Shown here one piece after another: positions 56,301 to 64,000 of a stretch of 64,000 nucleotides of DNA. Each line of letters begins with the position of its first letter. The stretch's first letter is position 1. The DNA is taken from positions 896,001 through 960,000 of the forward strand of contig NZ_CP009913.1 in the NCBI RefSeq assembly GCF_000785515.1, in the 5' to 3' direction. Both the position numbers and the translations under genes were made by a program. Below the pieces are notes generated by a model. It did not search any database. It had not been told where the DNA came from and saw only the letters and a program-made list of their open reading frames with translations. Source of the stretch: Streptococcus salivarius (GTDB taxonomy: Bacteria; Bacillota; Bacilli; Lactobacillales; Streptococcaceae).

Positions 56301-56468
56301 GACTTAGACGTTTCTCAAATCTTAGCTAAGTATCCTGGAAACATCCCTGTCATTATTCGTTATCAAGGAAGTAAGGAAACCATCGTTAGTCAAAGATATA
56401 GAGTATCCAAGAACGAGGAACTTAATCAGGAATTAGCACCTTATGTGTTGAAAACGGTTTTACGATAA
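53358..56468 (+). CDS. dnaE: DNA polymerase III alpha subunit DnaE
   Basis: This 1,036-residue second replicative polymerase of Firmicutes extends primers on the lagging strand before PolC takes over. The catalytic acids are in PDIDID near 338-343, GRGSAAGSLVAYV near 298 binds nucleotide, and an OB-fold lies near 890-980. The N-terminal PHP domain is degenerate: the usual HxH metal motif is replaced by LDTKSVYSF, so no PHP proofreading activity is expected. AAAGGAGG is the ribosome site. Confidence 0.95.
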   Translation: MFAQLDTKSVYSFMDSVVDLNSYVARAKELGYQALGLMDRDNLYAAYHFAQLASRNGLRPLIGMEANLFYEGRKIPFRLLAKNNQGYKNLMKLATELSSGQRELTAFSDYLNAIALILPSEDWESGMTLGSEVFIGVRPEDAGKEFDYPVVPLHTVRYFENSDRSTIQMLHAISQNVSLSEASICPMNQLLFSPQEMESAYSDIPEALNNLEQLVSDITYQFDTDLKLPRFNRDMPAVDQLRQLAQSGLESKKLTSPVYQERLDKELSIIHQMGFDDYFLIVWDLLRFGRSRGYYMGMGRGSAAGSLVAYVLDITGIDPVKNDLLFERFLNEERYSMPDIDIDLPDIYRSEFLHYVRDRYGSKHSAQIVTFSTFGAKQAIRDVFKRFGAKEFELSQLSKKISFRDNLTSVYEKNMSFRQLINQRQEFQRAFEIAKAIEGQPRQTSIHAAGIVMSDDDLTNHIPLKAGEDMMVTQYDASAVEANGLLKMDFLGLRNLTFVQKMKEKLEEEQGITIDIKSIDLEDPQTLALFASGKTKGIFQFEQAGAINLLKRIKPAKFEEVVATTSLNRPGASDYTDNFIARKYGKEKVDLIDPVVAPILEPTYGIMLYQEQVMQIAQVFAGFTLGKADLLRRAMSKKDANEMSKMSEQFMEGSRQLGRDPQIAERLFSMMAKFAGYGFNRSHAYAYSALAFQLAYFKTHYPQIFYDVMLNYSSSDYIKDAIENGFSLARLDINRIPYLDKISDGKIVLGLKTIKGLPRDFSLWIIEDRKQNGKYISIEDFLTRIPSKYQKVDILTPLIQIGLFDIFEPNRQKIIGNLNNLFTFVNELGSLFAESSYSWVDYEDYSQTDRYNLEQELLGVGLSPHPLHLAQKMASRPYQPISDLTVNTKATVLVQLESVRIIRTKKGDQMAFLNVTDGINKLDVTLFPETYFYHKDKLSEGGLFYLDGRTQERDGRIQLILSNMEEASTERFWILLENHDQDLDVSQILAKYPGNIPVIIRYQGSKETIVSQRYRVSKNEELNQELAPYVLKTVLR

Positions 56469-56505
56469 AAAAACAATAAATCTTTTCAAATTTAAAGCCA
56501 TTTAG

Positions 56506-57579
<1,074 letters not shown>

Positions 57580-57649
57580 TCTCAGTTACTTAAATTATTG
57601 TTAATCCGTCGCTAAGGCGACAAAAAATATAAGGGAGTTTTTATTTATC

Positions 57650-59152
57650 ATGAATAAACGTGTAAAAATCGTTGCAACACTTGGTCCTGCGGTTGAAATC
57701 CGTGGCGGCAAAAAATTTGGTGAAGATGGTTACTGGGGTGAAAAACTTGACCGTGAAGCATCTGCTAAAAACATTGCTCAATTGATCAAGGAAGGTGCCA
57801 ACGTTTTCCGTTTCAACTTCTCACATGGTGACCACGCTGAACAAGGTGAACGTATGGATGTCGTTCGTATGGCAGAAGACCTTGCTGGTCAAAAAGTAGG
57901 TTTCCTTCTTGATACAAAAGGACCTGAGATGCGTACTGAATTGTTCGAAGGTGATGCTAAAGAGTATGCATACAAAACTGGTGAACAAATTCGTGTTGCT
58001 ACTAAACAAGGTATCAAATCAACTCGCGACGTTATCGCTTTGAACGTTGCAGGTGCACTTGACGTTTTTGACGATGTAGAAGTTGGTAAACAAGTTCTTA
58101 TCGATGATGGTAAACTTGGTCTTCGTGTTGTAGACAAAGATGCTGAAAAACGTGAATTCATCGTTGAAGTTGAAAATGATGGTATCATCGCTAAACAAAA
58201 AGGTGTAAACATCCCTTACACTAAAATTCCTTTCCCAGCACTTGCTGAACGTGATAACGCTGATATCCGTTTTGGTCTTGAACAAGGTCTTAACTTTATC
58301 GCTATCTCATTCGTACGTACTGCAAAAGACGTACAAGAAGTTCGTGCTATCTGTGAAGAAACTGGTAACGGTCATGTTCAATTGTTGGCTAAAATCGAAA
58401 ACCAACAAGGTATCGATAACATCGATGAAATCATCGAAGCTGCTGACGGTATCATGATCGCTCGTGGTGACATGGGTATCGAAGTACCATTCGAAATGGT
58501 TCCAGTTTACCAAAAAATGATCATCACTAAAGTAAACGCTGCTGGTAAAGTTGTTGTTACAGCTACTAACATGCTTGAAACAATGACAGAAAAACCACGT
58601 GCAACTCGTTCTGAAGTATCTGACGTATTTAACGCAGTTATCGATGGTACAGATGCTACAATGCTTTCTGGTGAGTCTGCAAATGGTAAATACCCAGTTG
58701 AATCAGTTCGTACAATGGCTACAATTGATAAAAACGCTCAAACTCTTCTTAAAGAGTATGGTCGTCTTGATTCATCAACATTTGACCGTTCAACTAAGAC
58801 TGAAGTAGTTGCATCTGCAGTTAAAGATGCTACTAACTCAATGGATATCAAACTTATTGTTGCTCTTACTGAATCAGGTAACACTGCTCGTTTGATTTCT
58901 AAATACCGTCCAGAAGCTGATATCTTGGCTGTAACATTCGATGAAATTACTCAAAAATCATTGATGCTTAACTGGGGTGTTATTCCAGTAGTTACTGAAA
59001 AACCAAGCTCAACTGATGATATGTTTGATGTTGCTGAAAAAGTTGCATTGGAATCAGGTCTTGTAGAATCTGGTGACAACATTGTTATCGTTGCTGGTGT
59101 TCCAGTAGGTACAGGTGGTACAAACACTATGCGTATCCGCACAGTAAAATAA
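57650..59152 (+). CDS. pyk: Pyruvate kinase
   Basis: This 500-residue enzyme makes pyruvate and ATP from PEP and ADP. The conserved KIVATLGPA is at the start, NFSHG near 58, the catalytic Lys region LAKIENQQG near 246, GDMGIEVP near 272 and TATNMLETM near 303. The C-terminal allosteric domain lies at about 385-500. It lies 70 bases after pfkA with AAGGGAG. Strong codon bias. Confidence 0.97.
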   Translation: MNKRVKIVATLGPAVEIRGGKKFGEDGYWGEKLDREASAKNIAQLIKEGANVFRFNFSHGDHAEQGERMDVVRMAEDLAGQKVGFLLDTKGPEMRTELFEGDAKEYAYKTGEQIRVATKQGIKSTRDVIALNVAGALDVFDDVEVGKQVLIDDGKLGLRVVDKDAEKREFIVEVENDGIIAKQKGVNIPYTKIPFPALAERDNADIRFGLEQGLNFIAISFVRTAKDVQEVRAICEETGNGHVQLLAKIENQQGIDNIDEIIEAADGIMIARGDMGIEVPFEMVPVYQKMIITKVNAAGKVVVTATNMLETMTEKPRATRSEVSDVFNAVIDGTDATMLSGESANGKYPVESVRTMATIDKNAQTLLKEYGRLDSSTFDRSTKTEVVASAVKDATNSMDIKLIVALTESGNTARLISKYRPEADILAVTFDEITQKSLMLNWGVIPVVTEKPSSTDDMFDVAEKVALESGLVESGDNIVIVAGVPVGTGGTNTMRIRTVK

Positions 59153-59175
59153 TTTAAGTAGTACTTAAATAGAAG

Positions 59176-59202
59176 GAAGATCCTTGGGGTCTTCTTTTTT
59201 TT
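59176..59202 (+). terminator. Terminator of pfkA-pyk
   Basis: GAAGATCC and GGGTCTTC pair (one G-T) around 3 bases, then eight Ts. Confidence 0.88.
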
Positions 59203-59782
59203 GCTCTATAATCTTTTTAGTGGTTTAGCTATTGAAGAAATTATGGAGCTATTTTTCGTAGGTAGGTAAATCAATCGGATAATAATAAGAAATGAAGAAG
59301 TGGCGAATTTAATATTTATTACATTTGGCATTTTAAATAGCTTTAGTCCTAAATGTCGTATAAAACGAGAATCTGTGTCATAGGACCTAGAAGATTTTTA
59401 GAGAAGAGGGAAAATATCTTTTCTAAGAAATACTGTTTTCTTGAAAACTACGAGTTACAGAAAGGCGCTAAATAGGCTTTTAAACCATAGTTAGTACGAT
59501 TGTGAACCATATTTTCTAGGTAGACTTCTTAAATAACTATCTATTTATATTTAAATAATGACTTATTAATTTAAAATATCTAATAAATTGTTAATTCTGA
59601 AAATCGATTTTTGAAAAAAATGAAATCATAAGTTTCTTTTTACTGACAATTCTAAAAGTATATAATTATAAAATTATTAATTGAAATTTTTATAAAAATA
59701 GTGATATCTATAATCATTCTACTGTTTACATGATTATTTTTAAGTGAACCTTATAAAAAAATTGAAAATAAGAGCATTTCTT

Positions 59783-59811
59783 TTCACAAATATTAGGAAT
59801 TTTGTTAAAAT
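59783..59811 (+). promoter_or_regulatory. Promoter of the CshA-like gene
   Basis: TTCACA, 17-base spacer, TAAAAT preceded by TGt (extended -10). Confidence 0.72.
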
Positions 59812-59894
59812 ATTTAACGATTAGTATTTTTAAATACTTTTAATCTCATTGAGGGGTGAGATACTTAATAGTATAAGTGTGGAGGATTACCAAA

Positions 59895-62800
59895 GTGGGT
59901 AAAGATTTATTTAATGATCGTATAAGTCGATTTTCGATTCGTAAGCTGAATGTAGGGGTTTGCTCCGTTCTTCTTGGAACTCTGGTTATGGTTGGTACTG
60001 CTAGTCAAGTATCTGCCGATGAAACAGCTAACCAAGTCCAAGCAGGAGATGTAGCTAGCACTACTGCTACAGTGAGTGATGAGACATCTTCTCAGAATGC
60101 TGTTGCTACTCAAGCTTCGACGGAAGTCGCAAATCTCTTATCAAGTTATGAGACTAATAGTCAGTCTCAAACCGTTTCAAATGCTAGCGCAGCTACTTCT
60201 GAAACGTCTACAACACAAGCTTCTAGTGAGACAACATCTCAAGCAGCTTCGTCAACGTCAGCAAGTACTGCAGCATCTACCACTAGTGTTGCTGGCTCTA
60301 CAAGTGTAGGCAATACTACGGGAGTTTCAACGACAGCCTCTGTTACATCAGCATCATCTGAGACACCTGCTTCAGAAACAGCATCTGAAGCACAAGGTGT
60401 GGACGTTCAAGCAGAAGCTTCTACAACGAATGCTCTTTCAAGTGGTGCCGAAGCATCTGCTGTAGAGCAACCTGTTGTAACAGCAGAAACTTCTGGTCGA
60501 CGTCGTACACGTCGTGCAATCGGTGACCCTAATGACGAAAGCTTGATTGGGGATGATGTTGAAGATGCAACTTCAACTCCAAAAGTTGAAAAACCTGGCT
60601 TTACAACAAATGTTGATGCCAAATCTATGGCTAGCCAAATCTCATGGTTGGACTTTGGAGATGTAGCTAACTGGACAGGAACTACTACAGTATTAGTTCC
60701 TAAAAGTGAAGTTAAACCAACTGAGAACTTAGAAGAAAAATTGGCTCTTCAAGTTGGGTCTACCTATACCAAGGAAATCATGCCTGGTTATGTAGTTACT
60801 GTAAAAGTCAAATCTTTGAAACCTTTCCAAGCGACTGAAATCTATAAGAAACGGATGGAAAATCAAGGGGCTACAGAAGCTGAAAAAGCAACCTATGATC
60901 CAAATGCAAAAAATGGTTATGTAAGTGGAGTCACTTCAAATGCTGCTAAGCAAGCTTTTAACAATGGTGAAGAGGCCAAAATCGTCGCTGATGCCCAAAA
61001 TAATTGGACTGAAATCAGATTTGAGAATATTGATACGAAAACCAAGAAGACTACCATAAGTTCAGCTTTGAATGGTGGAAATATTGGAGTTCAGTTTGAA
61101 ATCTCTGCAACCTTCCGTGGTAAGACAGTTAAGCCAGCTATTGTTATGGCTGATGGGGAGTCTGCTAACCCAGGTGAATTAGTTATGTTTACTACCAATG
61201 GAGAAGGTTGGCAGCATATTGGAGAATGGAAAAAGTTTACCAGACCAACTACTTCTGTAACATATTCACCACAAGATACTGAAAATCTTTTTGGACCTAA
61301 TCCTAAATTTAATAATACCAACTTAAACCAACTTCGTAGATCTACTCAAGTTGGACCAGAAAAGAAACCAGTAGCTTGGAAGTATTTTGGAAATCCTGAC
61401 AAAGTTACAGGTGGTCTAGGAACCGGTATCTTTGGACCAAACATTTCTGAAGGTAATTATACTGTTCCAATCGTTATGACGCGTGGTGCCTCTGAAGTTG
61501 GACTTTATGTCGCTTCAGGTGGTAAACAGTCAGCAATGCTAGGATTCTTCCCAATTGATGAAGGGGACGCTCCTGAGTCATACGGAAAAGCTATGCATAC
61601 CATTGCAACTGTAGATGGTATAACTGGTGCTAAAGTAAATCAACCATATATTGGTAATGTGAGCCCAGATATGGATGAGAATACTGTTCTTGACTGGTTC
61701 GGTGATGATAAGGCAACTACGGCCGATGAAGGAATTGACCAATTGCTTCCAGATGAGCTTAAAGGTACAACCAATGAGATGATCAAGATGGATCGTACAC
61801 GCCCAGGTAACTACAAGCTGTCAATAGAAGCCCATACAGATGGAGCTTCAGAAGCTTATATCTACGGTTGGATAGACTTTAACCAAAATGGTACCTTTGA
61901 TGAAGATGAACGCTCTGATCTTGCAAGAATCACAAATGACGGTACAGTTGAGTTGACTTTTGCAAATAGCAAGACTTATATCGACCCTAGCGTTAAAGAA
62001 CTAGGTGCTCGTGTTCGTATTGCCAAGAAAGCTAACGAGATTGAGAGCCCAACTGGTATGGCCCTCTCAGGGGAAGTGGAAGACTTCAGAACTCAAATTA
62101 CGCACCCACCAAAAGGGGAATTCAAGGAAACAAGTGGTCCTCAAGGGGCGAAGCAAACTGCAACTGTAACCTTTACAGCACGTGGAGAACACAAGTATGA
62201 GCTTAATTCTAGTGCCGTTATTGACGAAACGGTAGAACCATACATCGTTGATAAAGATGGCAACCGTGCTACTCTTGATGGGGACGGTTACTATGTCGTT
62301 CCAGGACAAGGTAAGTACAAGATTACTGCCAACGGTAAAGATGTCGATGTTGAATTTATTCCTGAAGATAACTTCCTTGGAACAGCTGATGGTATTTCTA
62401 TCCGTCGTTCAGATAACAACGGTTATGATACTGGTTGGTCAACAAAATTCCCAGATCAAGAACCAAACATTAATGGTCAGTTGAATACCATGGATGGTCA
62501 ATACGTTCCAACAGTCACTCCAATTGAAATCGAAGGAGTTGACAAAACTTCGACGGATGTTCAAGGGGCGACTCAAAAAGAAACTCCGACCTTTAACACA
62601 ACTGAGACTAACTCAAATGGTGACAAGATTGCAATCACTCCAAGTGCAGAATATCCTGCTAAGTTGGTGGATCCTGCCACAGGTCTCACTACTGATGCGC
62701 CATCTGTAACAGTTGAAGGGGAAGGAACTTATACGATTAATCCTTCAACGGGTGAAGTAACCTTCACTCCAGATCCAAGCTTTACTGGTACAGCAAAAGG

Positions 62801-64000
62801 TGTGGAAGTTACATTGTCAGCGCCAGTTGGTAGAAACAAAGATGGTAAGATCCAACAGGATTACATCAAGACTGCAACAGCTAAGTACACACCAACAGTC
62901 ACACCAATCACAGTGACTCCTACAGACAAGGTTTCTGCGGATGTTCAAAACGTTCCTCAAACCCAAACACCAACCTTTGATTTGAGTAATGATAAGACTG
63001 CTGAAATCACAAGCAAGAAATTGGTGGATCCAGCAACTGGTCAACCAACTGATGAAACAACTGTAACAGTAGCAGGAGAAGGTAGCTATACTATCGACCC
63101 AACGACTGGAGCAGTAACATTTACGCCAGAAAAAGACTTTGTTGGTACTGCAAAAGGAGTAACTGTTCAGGCAACAGCTACTATTACAAATGCTAACGGT
63201 AAGACTGCAACCATTACTTCAGATGCGACCTACACACCAACTGTTGTAGCTGCTGTTCCAACAGCTCAACCAGCTACATCTAAAGATGTTCAAGGTGCAA
63301 CGCAAACAGGGACACCAACCTTTGCAGGAACTACTGTCCAAGTAAACGGTGAAGATAAAGCTATTACAATCAAAGATAATAGCTACACGCTTTTGGATAA
63401 TGATGGCAATGAAGTGACAAGTACACCAGCTTATGCTGCTGATGGTACAACTGAAATCGGTACTTACTCTATCGATTCAGCTACTGGTCAAGTCACTTTC
63501 ACACCGACTGATAAATCATACACAGGTGTGGTAACTCCAGCCAAGGTTCAAGCGGAAAGTTCAAACGGTATCAAGGTGGATACAACATACACACCTGAAA
63601 TCGTTCCAGTAACACCGACAGCAACACCAGCTGAAACAGAAGATATCCAAGGTGCAACGCAAACTGGTAAACCTGAATTTAAGGGCGGAACTGTAACAGT
63701 AGATGGCGTTGAGAAAACAGTAGCGATTAATGAAGCTGTTCCAGCGACCTTCGATGATGGTTCAACGACTAAGACAGTAGACGGCGTTGGTACTTACACA
63801 GTAGCAGCAGACGGAACAGTTACATTCGTACCTGAAAAATCATTCGTTGGAACTGCACCAGCAGTGACGGTTGTTCGTGAAGATAAGAACGGAACCAAAG
63901 CTTCTGCGACTTACACACCAACAGTTACACCGGTAACACCAACTGCGACACCAGCTGAAACAACAGGTGTTCAAGGTGCAACCCAATCTGGCAAACCAAC
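59895..64000 (+). CDS. CshA-like fibrillar surface adhesin (N-terminal 1,368 residues, partial)
   Basis: GTG 59895, 9 bases after GGAGG, opens a frame that stays open to the window end. In order: a YSIRK-type signal variant (FSIRKLNVGVCS, residues 13-24, cleavage after VSA-D near 41); a Ser/Thr/Ala-rich region to about 200 ending in a basic RRRTRR segment; and a large non-repetitive ligand-binding region, about 205-730, with a GEVED motif at 726-730. After a short linker domain, tandem repeats of about 110-125 residues carry DVQGATQxxxPTF and xGEVTFTP (units beginning near 62509, 62890, 63236, 63593 and 63917). This is the plan of the CshA family, whose long fibrils bind fibronectin and other bacteria. 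The LPxTG anchor should lie beyond the window. Confidence 0.9.
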   Translation, partial: MGKDLFNDRISRFSIRKLNVGVCSVLLGTLVMVGTASQVSADETANQVQAGDVASTTATVSDETSSQNAVATQASTEVANLLSSYETNSQSQTVSNASAATSETSTTQASSETTSQAASSTSASTAASTTSVAGSTSVGNTTGVSTTASVTSASSETPASETASEAQGVDVQAEASTTNALSSGAEASAVEQPVVTAETSGRRRTRRAIGDPNDESLIGDDVEDATSTPKVEKPGFTTNVDAKSMASQISWLDFGDVANWTGTTTVLVPKSEVKPTENLEEKLALQVGSTYTKEIMPGYVVTVKVKSLKPFQATEIYKKRMENQGATEAEKATYDPNAKNGYVSGVTSNAAKQAFNNGEEAKIVADAQNNWTEIRFENIDTKTKKTTISSALNGGNIGVQFEISATFRGKTVKPAIVMADGESANPGELVMFTTNGEGWQHIGEWKKFTRPTTSVTYSPQDTENLFGPNPKFNNTNLNQLRRSTQVGPEKKPVAWKYFGNPDKVTGGLGTGIFGPNISEGNYTVPIVMTRGASEVGLYVASGGKQSAMLGFFPIDEGDAPESYGKAMHTIATVDGITGAKVNQPYIGNVSPDMDENTVLDWFGDDKATTADEGIDQLLPDELKGTTNEMIKMDRTRPGNYKLSIEAHTDGASEAYIYGWIDFNQNGTFDEDERSDLARITNDGTVELTFANSKTYIDPSVKELGARVRIAKKANEIESPTGMALSGEVEDFRTQITHPPKGEFKETSGPQGAKQTATVTFTARGEHKYELNSSAVIDETVEPYIVDKDGNRATLDGDGYYVVPGQGKYKITANGKDVDVEFIPEDNFLGTADGISIRRSDNNGYDTGWSTKFPDQEPNINGQLNTMDGQYVPTVTPIEIEGVDKTSTDVQGATQKETPTFNTTETNSNGDKIAITPSAEYPAKLVDPATGLTTDAPSVTVEGEGTYTINPSTGEVTFTPDPSFTGTAKGVEVTLSAPVGRNKDGKIQQDYIKTATAKYTPTVTPITVTPTDKVSADVQNVPQTQTPTFDLSNDKTAEITSKKLVDPATGQPTDETTVTVAGEGSYTIDPTTGAVTFTPEKDFVGTAKGVTVQATATITNANGKTATITSDATYTPTVVAAVPTAQPATSKDVQGATQTGTPTFAGTTVQVNGEDKAITIKDNSYTLLDNDGNEVTSTPAYAADGTTEIGTYSIDSATGQVTFTPTDKSYTGVVTPAKVQAESSNGIKVDTTYTPEIVPVTPTATPAETEDIQGATQTGKPEFKGGTVTVDGVEKTVAINEAVPATFDDGSTTKTVDGVGTYTVAADGTVTFVPEKSFVGTAPAVTVVREDKNGTKASATYTPTVTPVTPTATPAETTGVQGATQSGKP

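Larger units (their letters stand above)
59153..59894. other. AT-rich intergenic region between pyk and the surface protein gene
   Basis: The 742 bases carry the pyk terminator at the left and the promoter (59783-59811) and leader of the surface protein at the right. The leader holds an ATCTCA/TGAGAT hairpin near 59843-59862. The middle, about 59210-59780, is very AT-rich with stops in all frames; I see no gene, repeat or RNA that I can support. Confidence 0.7.

Noticed and set aside
60485..63600. Short frames on both strands inside the surface protein region
   Set aside because: The continuous frame from GTG 59895 with signal, GEVED motif and CshA repeats explains the whole stretch.

Overview
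The window is a chromosomal segment of a low-GC Gram-positive coccus, most likely Streptococcus salivarius or a very close relative (S. vestibularis is possible). The grounds are the streptococcal gene content (rodA, dnaE of the short Firmicutes type, pfkA-pyk, class 1A pyrD), three tandem GH70 glucosyltransferases of which the second and third resemble the linked gtfJ-gtfK pair of S. salivarius, KxYKxGKxW and YSIRK-type export signals, and many extended -10 promoters (TGnTATAAT). No rRNA, tRNA, CRISPR array, phage or intact insertion sequence was seen. Most genes are ordinary chromosomal ones.

Layout. 1-4799: distal part of a histidine operon (end of hisG, then hisD, B, H, A, F, I, E) closed by a terminator. 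5007-5801: an unrecognised lipoprotein. 5937-10091: a divergent accessory locus. On the minus strand lie a DUF4956 membrane protein and a VTC-type polyphosphate-polymerase-like protein; on the plus strand a beta-helix lipoprotein of the Cthe_2159 family and a GT2 glycosyltransferase fused to a GtrA-type membrane domain. This is the best candidate for an undescribed surface-polymer system. 10365-24856: three glucosyltransferase genes, each with its own promoter, a hairpin at the transcript start, and its own terminator; together they should turn sucrose into insoluble and soluble glucans.

24999-45927: conserved genes. These are rodA; hflX, an unknown gene, rnz and a short-chain dehydrogenase; a dead methyltransferase gene; a GNAT; recJ; apt; metA with a MET-box-like operator; dnaD-nth; an unknown membrane protein; the tightly overlapped xseA-xseB-ispA-tlyA-argR-recN operon; degV-SGNH hydrolase-ypmS; hup; and a small membrane protein. 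45989-46924 is pyrD on the minus strand, and 47180-47872 is gpmA.

47992-53143: leucine operon leuA-leuB-DUF1294-leuC-leuD. It is preceded by a sigma-70 promoter, a dyad over the -10 box, a short Leu-rich leader peptide and a terminator/antiterminator pair, which together form a classical ribosome-mediated attenuator. 53358-59152: dnaE, then pfkA-pyk for lower glycolysis. 59895-64000: after an AT-rich 742-bp gap, the N-terminal 1,368 residues of a very large CshA-like fibrillar surface adhesin that runs off the window.

How it fits together: the gtf cluster, the CshA-like fibril protein and possibly the VTC/GT2 locus build the cell surface and biofilm matrix of an oral coccus. The rest supplies amino acids (His, Leu, Met), nucleotides, glycolysis and DNA repair. 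All functional calls are from reading motifs by eye; no database search was run.
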